The translations under genes and the position numbers were made by a program. From Timema cristinae (taxonomy: Eukaryota > Arthropoda > Insecta > Phasmatodea > Timematidae), in the NCBI GenBank assembly GCA_039000515.1, contig JBCFYV010000498.1, positions 1-64,000 of the forward strand: a stretch of DNA of 64,000 bases, in the 5' to 3' direction. This document shows positions 45,638 through 56,281 of this stretch, piece after piece. The stretch's first letter is position 1. Every line of letters starts with the position of its first letter. The notes under the pieces are model-generated. The model was not told the DNA's origin. It searched no databases and saw nothing but the letters and a program-made list of their open reading frames with translations.

Positions 45638-46686
45638 GGTAGTGTGCTGACGTAACTGGCGGGAATCCAGGAATTAAACTTGGCGGGGTAACCTTTCCAC
45701 TGCACGTACACTTTCATTCTGGCGCCTTTACCCTTGACACGTAGTATTTTATCAAATTTAAAAGTTTCAGGGAGACGTACGCGTTGCAATTCAGGTTCGT
45801 AAAACGTCCCCTCCACTTCTTCGCCGTCAAGATCGGTGAGTCTCTAGACGACAGGTTGTCGCAACACGACACTACTGACTTTGAAAATCTCTTCGCTCCA
45901 AATGCTTTCGTAGCCCTTTTCAAACAGCATTTTGGATTTGCTAATACGCACCGTGTCACCGACTTTTATTTTAGGCTTCGAGCTTGGACGCCTTTTGCCG
46001 TACAGATTATCTCTGACTTGAAGCACGTTAGTTTCTGAAACGGTGGCGGGCGCCATCTTGATGCTGGAATGCTTGGACCCGTTGTAAGCGTCGACTAGGG
46101 CTTGGAGGACGTCCACATACCGATACGTGTTATTTTTGGTAAAGTAACGCCACATGCGTCCGTTCAGAGTTCTATTGAACCGTTCCACGATGCTTGCCTT
46201 CACGTCTGGATTATGAGTGGTGTAGTAATGCACGCCTTCTTGCTTGAGAAATTTCCGGACTAGCCGTGCCGTGAACTCTGTCCCCTTGTCCGTCTGTATA
46301 CTTAGAGGTTTACGACCGCTTTGCTTAAAAATGTCCCGAAAGGCGTCTCTCACGACGCTCCCCGTCTTGGATGGAAGCGTCCTCGCCCAGGCCATCTTAC
46401 TAAACACGTCGATGACGGTGAGCAAGTACACTGCACCGTCGTTGTATTTTCTGAGACTTCTCATATCGTTGAGATCGGCTTGCCAGAGATCGTCAATGTT
46501 TGACACCACGTACTTGTTGCGTGGAAATGTTTTTAGCACAGGTTTGTGTAAGGTATAAGCGTCCTGCGCACGAAGCCATTCTCGTACTTTTTCGGGATCT
46601 TTTTTGGACGCCTTTATGAGCGACGCCGCCCCTGCAAACCCTGCAGGATGAGAAGGGTCGTAGTAGATGTCGGCTAGACGTTCCAT
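45634..46686 (-). pseudogene. Polinton integrase, DDE core plus chromodomain, in-frame stop
   Basis: The start is ATG 46686, overlapping the upstream stop as TAATG. From this Met: residues 9-45 are the N-terminal block (YYDPSHPAGFAGAASLIKA, REWLRAQDAYTLHKP). D71 (WQADLNDM), D133 (QTDKGTEF) and E168 (ASIVERFNRTL) form the DDE triad with 34 residues between the last two. TAG at 45844-45846 interrupts the frame before LTDLDGEEVEGTFYEPELQ. The C-terminus KVYVQWKGYPAKFNSW is a chromodomain. Without the tail the enzyme would lose its chromatin-targeting module. It is retroviral-type and would integrate the linear element DNA. Confidence 0.93.
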
Positions 46687-47333
46687 TAAGCTCTGAATGG
46701 CAGCCACCGGTTTTCGTCCACTCTCTTCAGTTTCTTCTTCTTTGGGCGTTGCGACGGTGTAAGTGGTTGTGGTACGGGCGTCGGATCTCTAATGGGCGCC
46801 AAACGTTTCGGGTTCACAATAAATTCTTTTGGAACGTTTATATTTTGCAGCGCCGTGAGAAACTCTCGCCACCCTGACGGTTCGCTGTGTCTTCTTGCTC
46901 TGACCAGATCGTTGACTAAATCCACAATATTGGATCCACGAAGAGGCGTATCTTGAATACTCACTTCTCCGTTTGAGTCCCAAGAGATGCCGCCTCGGCC
47001 TTAATATGTTCTAGTAAAAGTTCAGCTTTTTTACGTGCCTGTGCTGGTACAGTATTAAGTACAGTTGGGATGGGAAGTACAGACACTTCAGGGTGGTAGT
47101 GGTGGAGGTTTCAGATGGCGGTGGGTGTTGACTAAAGTGTAGATATCGCTGTAGCACTTGTTGGTATAAAGTCCATTTAGACTTGTCGTCAAGTTTTGAA
47201 GCGAGGATTTTTTCCATTTCCTTGTCCAACTCGGAGACCACTAGATTTGTTGCCGAAGCCGTTTGTTGGTGGTGTTTCTCGTAACGGTGTAATGTTTCCG
47301 GGACACCAATATCATCTTTTTCGTGTGTTCCAT
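46686..47333 (-). pseudogene. Coiled-coil protein of Polintons, three frameshifts
   Basis: Starts at ATG 47333 (MEHTKKMILVS), three bases after the upstream stop. The frame changes near 47307 (then LDKEMEKILASKLDD, LYQQVLQRYLHF), near 47090 (then PIPTVLNTVPAQARKKAELLLEHIK) and near 47000 (then NGEVSIQDTPLRGSNIVDL, GWREFLTALQNINVPKEF). It ends at the TAA overlapping the integrase ATG. Such proteins, with a helix-rich front and a PLRGSNIVDLVND-type back half, recur in arthropod Polintons. Their role is unknown; a virion or scaffold part is possible. Confidence 0.75.
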
Positions 47334-47336
47334 TAT

Positions 47337-47669
47337 TTACTTGTTGAATAAGGAACCGAGGACCCCGCTGATTAAAGGGGCTAAAAGTAAGGGCAAGAAC
47401 GCTCCTCCTTTCTGAACGAGTAGTCGTCTCTTCTTCTTCCAGCACTCTCCTCGTTTGACCAGCTTGCGCAACACCTGCTTGTGAGCACGTAACTTTGTCT
47501 TCTGCGCATTTTTCAGCGGTACCCGTCCTTTTAAAGTGTTGAAGGCACACTCGCAAACAGAGTCAACCAGTTTCTTGTCGGCTGTTTTCATCAAGGCGAC
47601 TCGTTGCTGCGGGTTCATGCGATACATCGCACGTAGCAGAGGTGCCTGCTTCAGCACTTTGGGACTCAT
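47337..47669 (-). CDS. Small basic Polinton protein with hydrophobic C-terminus, 110 aa
   Basis: ATG 47669 lies two bases after the ATPase stop. The protein begins MSPKVLKQAPLLRAMYRMNP, has a strongly basic centre (KTKLRAHKQVLRKLVKRG, WKKKRRLL) and ends with QKGGAFLPLLLAPLISGVLG, a Gly-Gly followed by a membrane-seeking segment. The basic core plus Gly-Gly-hydrophobic end recalls small virion core peptides of adenoviruses, but QKGG does not fully match the protease consensus. The frame is intact and it has its own TATA/initiator inside the ATPase gene. Confidence 0.75.
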   Translation of the reverse strand: MSPKVLKQAPLLRAMYRMNPQQRVALMKTADKKLVDSVCECAFNTLKGRVPLKNAQKTKLRAHKQVLRKLVKRGECWKKKRRLLVQKGGAFLPLLLAPLISGVLGSLFNK

Positions 47670-47671
47670 GG

Positions 47672-48331
47672 TTATGAAATGATCTGTAAGCGGGAAGTGT
47701 CGGTGTTTTTATAGCTTTTGCGCGGTAGATACACGCAGCAGCCGACATTTGTGCGGGTTCTATATCTGAACCATTCTGGTGTACCTTGTTTGAAATCTAG
47801 CAATATATAGCCGTGAGGCGTACTTGTAGCATCGGTGTAAGCCTCTTGTAAAACACGGGGATTTTCAGGACAGACTTGTCGTGCAAAGTGTTGAATCTGA
47901 GCTTTATCCCTGGGATTTTTAAAAAGCACGATATAATGTGCGTTTAAGGAAATGTCTCTTTGGCCCTTGCCCTGATGGAATATATTTTGTGTAAGGTATA
48001 TGACGCTAATATTTTGATGGTGGCATCCTTTGGTGAAAAGATCGACGACCACTTCGTTGGCTTCACGCATCAGGTCGTCCAAGATAATCAGCTGTGGAGA
48101 GTCATTACAGACATCATCCATTTCCGGCAAACCCCTACAGAATATGACGTGGGGACTTGTCCCGTCTTGTTCGAATCCCGGTTGCCATAAAGCATAATAC
48201 CATGTGATTTTATCAAATTTAACGTCACACATTGTGTCCAAGTGACGGATAAAGTTTGCTACAAAATGTGACTTTCCACAGCCGGACGGGCCACTTATGA
48301 TGGCCGAAAATGGATGTTTCAACTTGTCCAT
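47672..48331 (-). CDS. FtsK/HerA-type genome-packaging ATPase, 219 aa, intact
   Basis: Walker A GPSGCGKS is at residues 14-21, Walker B LIILDDL with Asp85-Asp86, and a polar motif YLTQNIF with Gln115. This is the A32-like fold of Polintons, virophages and NCLDV. Later parts (HYIVLFKNPRDKAQIQHFARQ and a C-terminal RTRT segment) match Polinton ATPases. It would pump element DNA into the capsid. It is the first gene after the AT-rich gap below polB and has a clear TATA and TCAGTC initiator. No lesion is seen. Confidence 0.93.
   Translation of the reverse strand: MDKLKHPFSAIISGPSGCGKSHFVANFIRHLDTMCDVKFDKITWYYALWQPGFEQDGTSPHVIFCRGLPEMDDVCNDSPQLIILDDLMREANEVVVDLFTKGCHHQNISVIYLTQNIFHQGKGQRDISLNAHYIVLFKNPRDKAQIQHFARQVCPENPRVLQEAYTDATSTPHGYILLDFKQGTPEWFRYRTRTNVGCCVYLPRKSYKNTDTSRLQIIS
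47677..47713 (-). promoter_or_regulatory. Core promoter of the small basic gene, inside the ATPase gene
   Basis: TATAAAAAC starts at 47713 within ATPase codons. Initiator TCATTT (47682-47677) has A at 47680, 33 nt away. ATG follows at 47669. Confidence 0.6.
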
Positions 48332-48340
48332 AATGTTTGA

Positions 48341-48377
48341 GACTGAGCTTATAAGCTATATGAGCTTGTATTTATAG
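48341..48377 (-). promoter_or_regulatory. ATPase core promoter: TATAAATA plus TCAGTC
   Basis: TATAAATA starts at 48376. TCAGTC (48346-48341) has A at 48344, 32 nt away. ATG at 48331 is 13 nt further. Confidence 0.65.
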
Positions 48378-48399
48378 GATAGGAGGGAGGTGCGGGTGT

Positions 48400-49047
48400 A
48401 GACGTTAAAACACAAACATAACAATTTTTTACAATATTTATTTACAAGCAGGAGAAAAGTATACACAGTGTAAAGTATACTGTGAATATTTACAATATAT
48501 AATTGTTTGTATAAACATAGCTGGTTTTGATTACACACAGTGAAAAGTATACTGTGAATATTTACAATATAGGGGGAATAGTGGCCTCGGTACTAAACGA
48601 AAATAAATATATATGTGAATAGATTTAAAATAAAAATATATACAATCAGTCTATCATATTTGACTGAAAAAAATATATACAAACAATGTATTAGATTTAA
48701 AATAAAAATATATACAATCAGTTTATCAGAAAAAAAAATATATACAAACAATGTATTAGATTTAAAATAAATATATATATACAAACATTTGGCTAGAATT
48801 AAAATATATACAAGCAACTAATTGACTAGAAAAAAATCAGGTAGGCAGAGGACTGTACTGGCAAATAAAAAAATATAAAAAAAGTAACCCGGGTGCATAA
48901 AAAAAATATTAAAAAAATATGCTTGTTTTCATGCAGAAAAAAATATGAAAAAAAATCTCAAATCTTTGAAAAATGGTATGTCAGTGGAACTGTCTAGAGT
49001 GAAAGAAAAAAAAATATGATTATTCAGCCCGTCTAAATGATCACCTT
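48400..49047. repeat. AT-rich, repeat-bearing gap between ATPase and polB
   Basis: About 650 bp without a gene. GTATACTGTGAATATTTACA occurs twice (near 48475 and 48548). A unit with AAAATATATACAATCAG and TATTAGATTTAAAATAAA repeats about three times at 48605-48790. It could hold transcript 3' ends or a replication-related sequence. Composition differs sharply from the GC-richer genes on either side. Confidence 0.7.
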
Positions 49048-52000
49048 TTATTCGTGGCGAGCGCGTTTACAAGGACTCTGATACCCAAACGGCAACGTAT
49101 TAAAATCATCTGTTATCCGACGTTTGGTGTACACGGGCCGGTAGACTTTAGTCTGCGAAACGGTACATACAGTCGCAAGACCTTTTCTTACAATTTTGTG
49201 CGGTATCTGTATGTATCTTTCCGCAGCCTGTTCGGTGACCATCGCTTTCAAAACTTCAAAATTAACATCGTTCCGGTTGCCATAGTTTATGGTGATCCCG
49301 CGAACCTTGCACACCGTTTTTGTTTTGGCAGGATCGCCGCCAACGCAAACTCGGTAAGCGTAATTTTTGGGACCGCCAGATACAAAGGCGCTAATGTAGC
49401 TTTCCGGACCGTAATCCTGAAGTTCATCAGTGAGGTCACCTAAAAAGTCTCCGGTCGGTGGACTCCAATCGCCGGGGCGTTCGGTGAATAGAACGCTATC
49501 TGTATCATGATACAAAACGCGGTCCCCCAATTGTTCAAGGATGCTGTATAAGTGCAACCTAGCCATAGCAGTCGTGTAGCACGCCACCGCCACACTCGTG
49601 TTAGGGTTAGGGCGCAACGCTTCACGCGCATCCTTGTAATTGAGGAACATAACCTCATCATTTACATCAATCATGCTGTCCACGGTGATGTACGGATCCG
49701 TCAGGTACTTGTGGACGCCCTGATAGTCGTTGACAACGGCTACGTGTGGTAAATCGGGTCTTTGCCCAAACTTTCCCCATAGTGAATTTAAAAAAAGTTT
49801 AGCCAGAGTGCGGAGACCAGGGTTTTTACAAACAGAGCCGAAATCTAGTTTTACCCCTTCCCTTTCCTCATAATTTTGAATGTAAGCTAACTTTTCCTCT
49901 TGTGAGGTACACCACTCTGGCCATCCGCTGGCTTCTTGTTTAATTTTCAAAAAAGTATCAATGTACCCGTGAAACAACCCTCCAGAACGTGTCTGACGGT
50001 CATAAACAGATACATTGTACTCCCACACTTCGTGCACTGCTTCAACGGTGTAGCCTTTCTCAACGGCTTTCCGGATCTCGTCAATCACCCAGACGCCTGT
50101 CAACCAGCGATCTTTTTTGTCGTTGTGCTGACACGCGCCTTGGTTTTTCTCCTCCCCGCATTTCCTGCACAAGATGAACATTAGCTTGTCGTGCATCCTG
50201 GTAGGCAATACGGGCAGGAATAAATCTCGCGGAGGTGTCACTGTAACTTTGGCTATGCCTTCTACTTGATCTATAGACGGACAATTTGGTTCCAAGTGAA
50301 TTTTGGGGTGGCCGACTGGGTATTTTTTATACTTGCAAACGTATGGATACAATGAACACACATCCAAGTACTTGATCTTCTCCCCACAAGAAAGGTCTGT
50401 TTCGTGGAAGAGCTTGATACAATTTGTACGCCCGCTAAAGAATGCATCCCTGGGACTGAGAGGTTCCTTGGTATACACCTCGTGCCGGAGTACAAATTGC
50501 TGCAAGTCCTTGTCTGTGCGTTTCATCGCATTAAACATGCACTCCCACATCTCTACGACCGTGTAGCCGGCATTCTTAAACTTTTCCAAACAAGCCATGG
50601 TCGCTTCATAACGCGTCTCCATGGTCTCGTGGGACTATTATTGACCGGGTGGTCCTGTCAGGGTAACAGAGAGGGCACCCGTGCCAATAACAGCCCCAAA
50701 ACTGGAAGACGGTGGTGGTATCTCCAGCTTTAACAACACCGTCTACACGTCGCCCTAACACATATTCCTCACGGCCGTTACCCGCATGAAGAATAGAGAC
50801 ACCGCGTTGATGGGCCTCCCAGCAGAGCCATTGTACAGCGACGTGCGACTGTTGGTCTGCGCACCGATAGCCACCGTTAGGGATAATACCGATAGTATTC
50901 TCCTTAAGATGACTTCGGCGGTAAACCAACATGGCCGCTCCAGCTATCGTACACGCCTCTATGAAAGGATCCACCTTTGCTTTCTCCATGAGCATCTCTC
51001 TAAACTTCAGGCAGGCCTTCCGTAGGATCTCTACATCTTTCACACAATACAGTTCCAACTCGTGTTTAAAATCAAAGACATAGTTATCTTTGACCAACGC
51101 GTCATACCACTTCTCAAGGTGCTCCTTTCCCTCAACTGACATCTCGCCGATACCGTAGTCCTCCTTTGGCGGCAAGGGACCCCTATACCCCGCGTTTTCT
51201 TTTTTATTGAAAAAATGGGGAAATGTCCCTTGGCCAAATACTCGTCCAAGCCGAAAGTTTTGGGCAATTTGGACAGCGACATCGGGAGAAAGTTCAGTGA
51301 GTCAATAAAGTGGAGCGGGCCGTAACGGATGGACATGATTTTCCCACCGTTCATTATAAGTTCTGGAGTCCACTTTTTAACCTCCATCATATATTTTAAA
51401 ATAAAATTTCCATCATAGGATTTTGCGTTATGGCCGAGGAGGGTGATATCCTTAAATTTTGAAGCTTTAATTTGTTCTATAAATTTAAAAAATTGGGCCA
51501 TAGTGGTATCACCCTTGAATATGCGAGTCCTATCGCCCCCACAGTCGGTGCAATGATAGTCATTTGCATCTATATGAACACAAGCCTTACAACACGTTTG
51601 CACGACACAGAGGTTAGGTTCGTGAAAGTACGTGCCTGCCGCACCTTGAAGAAGCGTTTCTTGTCTGCATTCAAAATCATAGAACACAAACATGAAATTG
51701 CTCTTTTCCAGTGACGGCTTTGACGGGGCCTGCTTCATATAACAGAAATGACCAAAAGGACGATATGAATCGCATACTCTACAAAAAGTCTCATAACACC
51801 TATGTGAATAATTTGATCTTTCCAAACTGAAAAATTGCCCGCATACCTCGCAAACCTTTTTGACATCACAGACCGACCTGTGACCGCTGAAAAACCCGGG
51901 ACGTTTATGGTTATCAAAGCATGTCTGATTTGTGAACCAACGCCCGCAGTCTTTACAGACCACAGATCGGCCTCCGCTACAAACCGCTTTAGCGTAACAC

Positions 52001-54398
52001 TTTTGCACGCGGATTCACATTTGTGCTCGTTCTTTGTGTTGAACGGTACACGACACTCGCGGCAAAAGTACGAGCACTTAAATGCGGCTGTCAAGGATGT
52101 TATGACGTCAAAATGGTTTTGCTTATCGTCGTGAAAATACAAATCAATGTGCCCCTTAAAGGAATGTTCGGAGGGAGTAGGCCCCTCATATAAGACCTGT
52201 CTCCCCCGACGTTCCCTGAACACTGTGATTTTGTATTCGGAAAGGTATGCTTGAAATTGTTTCAGCTCAGTGAGCCCACCACCTTTCAAAAGATTCACAC
52301 GGGCATCACGGCATAGTTCTTCTGCTTTGAGTTTTTGAATTTGACGGCCCTGTTTAATTTGTTTAACGGTGTTCACGTCCATACATCCTGGTTCTTTTTT
52401 ATTGTCACATATAGCTTTGGCGACAACCAGTGCACGGGCAAGGCAAAGACTGTCGCCATTTTGAATCGTAATGATCCCTTGGTTTTTGCGGCTATATGTG
52501 CTAGCGGGAGAGAGTTTATCACATTTATGATTACCCCTCCCGCGAGGCTCCTTAAAATGGCAGAGTTTAACGTGCAGGGGTGCTGTACTCAAAAACAAAG
52601 TATTACTTTGCAACACGCGACTTACGTTATCAAGCACTGCTCGAGCGTCTAACTGGTCTGCTCGCCTAAATGAGACGTACACACGGCTCAACGTAGAGTC
52701 AGTGCTGTTCAAAAGTAAGCCGACATGGTCATCGGCGCTAACGCCATGGTCCTGCAGCCGATGGAGCAAATTAGTAATTTGTTCTTCAAGCCAGCTTAAT
52801 GCGTCACGATCGCTTGCTGGAGCACCAAGCTGTACGGTAATTTCTCTACCAGTATAAAAGAAACGCCTCAATTGTTTAATCCTCTCTTCAACGATACGAA
52901 GAGGGACGCCATTTTGCAATGCCCCGCCTATCTGACTTACCGGGCCACTAAATCCCTGTTGAAGGGCCGAAGATGGTCCAGCTGTAGCCGGCTACACGAT
53001 CCCCGTCTCCCGCACTGCTGCTGGGACTCGCTCACCGTCTCCCTGGCTCGCAGTCAGCGCTCCTGCAGTGTGGTGAGAGGGACGAGTAGTCGTCGGCGGT
53101 GGGAAGACTGTCCCTCCATTTATGGTCTCCAATTCAACTATAACACATGTCAAAGTAAGCACTGTTACAAACATGCGCGTATTTTTTTATAAAATATGTT
53201 ACATAATTGCTTTAACTGAAACCAACATTCCGCCAAATGAGTGAAAAAAACGCCGCTAGTTTAATAAGGCAAGATTCGAACCTTAAACTCTTTTGGCCGC
53301 GACCGTCTGGCTCTACACGAAACAAACGCTGTAGCCAACACAGCGCAGGGTAAATTTTAGTGCGCGAAACTATACATTTAGTTGACATAATAAATATCAT
53401 TTACACAAAGCAAATTAGTCACTTAAACTGTAAGCCGATATTAGAGGAAGTGGACCCGCATTTTGCAAAGAGGGAGAATGGAAAATCTATTAGAAAAAAC
53501 TTTCAACATAAATTCCTATGTAATATTAAATACAACTTTAAATATCGTTTAATGTTAGAGAATATATTTTGTTGACATAATAAATACTGTAACCCTGAAT
53601 TAGAGGAAGTGCACTCGCATTTTTCAAGGAGGTAGGATGGAAAATCTATTAGAAAAAACCTCCCACATAAATTCATAGACCACCTGAACAATATAATTTT
53701 CCCTCATTCTCTTGTTCACTAAACGACCTAGTACAATTGACTTGAAATGAGCAGCTGACAAGAGGTTTCGAACTAGTACCGATATAACTATGTTTGCGTG
53801 AGCGAGAGAGAGCATGAGCTACACATTTAGTATATTTTCAAACTAGTGGATACTTACATATCAGCCTGTCGATGGTGTCCAAATCTGTCCAAACAGAGGG
53901 GACGCTGGCGATAGGGGCGCCGGAGAGAGGATGCCTGGGACGGGGCTGAGTACGTCAGCGACGTCGTGCCTGGCACAGACCGTTGGGGGCGCCTCCGGCT
54001 GGGTAGATGTCGGCACGCATGTGACTACGCTGCCCAGAAGGCCCTCATCCAGCCTATATGGATCCCAGTAGTCTGAAATTAAATTAATACATATTAAATA
54101 CCATTTACAGAAAATAAAAAACACACTGGCAAGTCTATCATAGGCAGCTAATTACCCATGAACCAGTAAACATCCGCTCTACAAATCCCCTCATCTGTAA
54201 ATTGCATCAACTGGTCCAGGTTAGTGGGATCCACAGGTTGCGCCGCCACGCCGAGCGTCATGGGCTCCTCATCTAACAAAGAAGAAGAGAATACCACTGT
54301 ACAGACTGACATGATAATCAAATTATAAACCATTAAAATATACAAAACGAATTAAACTTACTCAAATTTATACCGTTTTCCAGAGCGTTAAAGCTCAT
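49048..54398 (-). pseudogene. Protein-primed DNA polymerase B, with spliced 5' exons; multiply broken
   Basis: Proposed exons: 54362-54398 (ATG; donor A|GTAAGT), 54156-54272 (acceptor TTGTTAG, donor GG|GTAATT), 53858-54072 (acceptor TTTCAG, donor GTAAGT), then 53137 down to 49048 (acceptor TTATAG). Phases agree except for one shift inside exon 3. A TAG at 52992-52994 lies in frame with the long downstream part. That part shows exonuclease I YDFEC (Asp at 51678), II HNAKSYDGNF, III YCVKD (about 51040), palm A DVCSLYP (50364), B KLFLNSLWG and C HDTDS (about 49500). 1-nt shifts lie near 52005, 51215 and 50620. About 1290 residues downstream of exon 4 is normal for Polintons. It would copy the element from a terminal protein. 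Confidence 0.88.
53206..53700 (-). repeat. SINE B remnants inside polB intron 3
   Basis: Two copies of the SINE B body (minus strand, TTTTCCATTCTCCCTC and GGGTCCACTTCCTCTAAT) lie near 53450-53510 and 53595-53665. A tRNA-like head with AAGGTTCGAATCTTGCC is near 53260-53345. They are degenerate and lie in the intron between exons 3 and 4. Confidence 0.65.
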
Positions 54399-54429
54399 CT
54401 CGATCTTTATGTTATCCAATTACAAATTG

Positions 54430-54465
54430 AAATGACCGAATGTAATGATCGGGGTTCTATTTATA
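54430..54465 (-). promoter_or_regulatory. polB core promoter: TATAAATAG plus TCATTT
   Basis: TATAAATAG starts at 54465. TCATTT (54435-54430) has A at 54433, 32 nt away. The proposed first ATG is at 54398. This supports the spliced 5' exons. Confidence 0.7.
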
Positions 54466-54480
54466 CCCCAGTCAAACAAT

Positions 54481-55395
54481 CTAGACTTGTCCCAACTTGT
54501 CTTGTCTGCCCGCCAACCTGGCGCCAGGGTTGCGACATAACACGCAATGATTACGTCATTGGGAAAACCCAAGGTTGTTGAGGTCACGATCTATTCTTGT
54601 CTCGTGAGCCGTCAAGCTGACGCCAGGGAAAACCCCTTTGCCCTGGGGCAATGACCTCAATATCTATTCTTGTCTTGCCTGCCCGACAACCTGACGCCAG
54701 TCTCAACTTGTCTTGTCGGCCCGCCAACCTGGCGCCAGGGTTGCGACATAACACGCAATGATTACGTCATTGGGAAAACCCAAGGTTGTTGAGGTCACGA
54801 TCTATTCTTGTCTCGTGAGCCGTCAAGCTGACGCCAGGGAAAACCCCCGTTGCCCTGGGGCAATGACCTCAATATCTATTCTTGTCTTGCCTGCCCGACA
54901 ATTTGACGCCAGTCTCAACTTGTCTTGTCTGCCCGCCAGCCCGGCGCCAGGGTTGCGACATAACACGCAATGATTACGTCATTGGGAAAACCCCAAGGTT
55001 GTTGAGGTCAAGATCTATTCTTGTCTCTTGAGCCGTCAAGCTGACGCCAGGGAAAACCCCCGTTGCCCGGGGCAATGACCTCAATATCTATTCTTGTCTT
55101 GCCTGCCCGACAACCTGACGCCAGTCTCAACTTGTCTTGTCTGCCCGCCAGCCCGGCGCCAGGGTTGCGACATAACACGCAATGATTACGTCATTGGGAA
55201 AACCCCAAGGATGTTGAGGTCAAGATCTATTCTTGTCTCGTGAGCCGTCAAGCTGACGCCAGGGAAAACCCCAGTTGCCCGGGCAATGACCTCAATATCT
55301 ATTCTTGTCTTGTCTGCCCGACATACTGGCGCCAGGGAAAACAAGATGCCTGAGGCAATGACCTCAATATCTATTCTTGTCTTGTCGGGCTGACA
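54481..55395 (+). repeat. Right subterminal tandem array, 212-bp unit, about 4 copies
   Basis: CTTGTCTGCCCGCCAGCCCG-type blocks start at 54501, 54712, 54924 and 55136 (spacings 211-212). Each unit includes GCGACATAACACGCAATGAT, GATTACGTCATTGGGAAAAC and GGCAATGACCTCAATATCTA. The left end has only a short version. Confidence 0.93.
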
Positions 55396-56281
55396 TACTG
55401 GCGCCAGGGTTGGGACATAACACGCGATGATTACGTCATAGGAAAAAACTCAGGTTGTCCGGTCCGAGAGCTGCGGGTGGAGGAACATTTCCAGGCATTT
55501 CGACAGACGCTACCAAACAACCAATTTTAGTAGACTTGTGACGGGGATAGAGGCCCCTAACTGTGGAGTCCGAGGCCCCTGATTGTGCATGTGTCAGCTA
55601 GAGTTGTGACATAACACGCAATGATTACGGCATAGGAAAAAACCCAGGTTGTCCCGTCCGAGAGCTGCGGGTGGAGGTACATTTCCAGGCATTTCGACAG
55701 ACGCTACCAAACAAACAATTTTAGTAGACTTGTGACGGGGTAGTGGGCCCCTAACTGGGGATTCTGAGGCCCCTGATTGTGCATAATTAGAGATGCTAGA
55801 GTTGCAACATAACACGCAATGATTACGTCATAGGAAAAACCCAGGTTGCCGAGGTTACGATCAATTCTTGTCCCAACTTGTCTGCCCGCCAGCCCGGCGC
55901 CAGGGTTGCGATGATTACGTCATTGGGAAAACCCAAGGTTATCGAGGTCACTTGTCACCCCGGCAATCTGGCGTCAGGGTGGCGAAGGAGGAGGGGGGTC
56001 TCTGGAACAAATTACCACACTCTATCACAAAGCACCATAGCGCAAGGTTCATGCTGCTTGTTCCGGGTCAGAGCCTTGTGACAGAAGAGCCGATGTTCAT
56101 TCTAGGCTTGTCAGCCGTAGCGCAAGCTTCGTGCCGAGCCCTCCTGCCTCAACGTCAAGGACTGTATGCCCATAAATAAACTACAACGCCCTAAAACTCC
56201 GACACCTCTATCCTACCAATTAATTAACAACCAACATGTCCAGCTTATGCCAGCAATAAAAAACTACAACACCTCTATCCT
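55396..56281 (-). repeat. Polinton right terminal inverted repeat, about 886 bp
   Basis: The inverse of 40195-41080, ending ACACCTCTATCCT. Only a few differences from the left copy are visible. Duplicated sub-blocks mirror those at the left. Confidence 0.93.

Larger units (their letters stand above)
40195..56281 (-). mobile_element. Polinton/Maverick, about 16.1 kb, coding modules on the minus strand
   Basis: Long TIRs with 5'-AG ends and the full Polinton gene set: protein-primed PolB, retroviral-type integrase, packaging ATPase, adenovirus-type protease, double-jelly-roll major capsid and penton. Genes are tightly packed and co-oriented. The copy is inactive: I count in-frame stops in penton, integrase and the polB 5' exon, and about eight 1-nt frameshifts. 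The TIRs remain nearly identical. No 6-bp target duplication is found at these borders (TTGATT versus ACCAAT); the right end may really extend to about 56515. Confidence 0.95.

Noticed and set aside
44975..45846. In-frame TAA and TAG in penton and integrase considered as recoded codons
   Set aside because: TAA and TAG both still end intact neighbouring genes, and frameshifts elsewhere show ordinary decay.
47011..47556. 181-codon minus-strand frame read as one protein
   Set aside because: Its first part is a shadow of the small basic gene (47337-47669) and its last part is out of frame; only the middle belongs to the coiled-coil gene.
52872..53192. 106-codon plus-strand frame
   Set aside because: Antisense of polB exon 4, which has splice signals and the polB frame.
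54481..55395. Regular direct repeats considered as a CRISPR array
   Set aside because: The 212-bp units are repeated throughout with no short repeat/unique spacer pattern, and lie in an animal mobile element.
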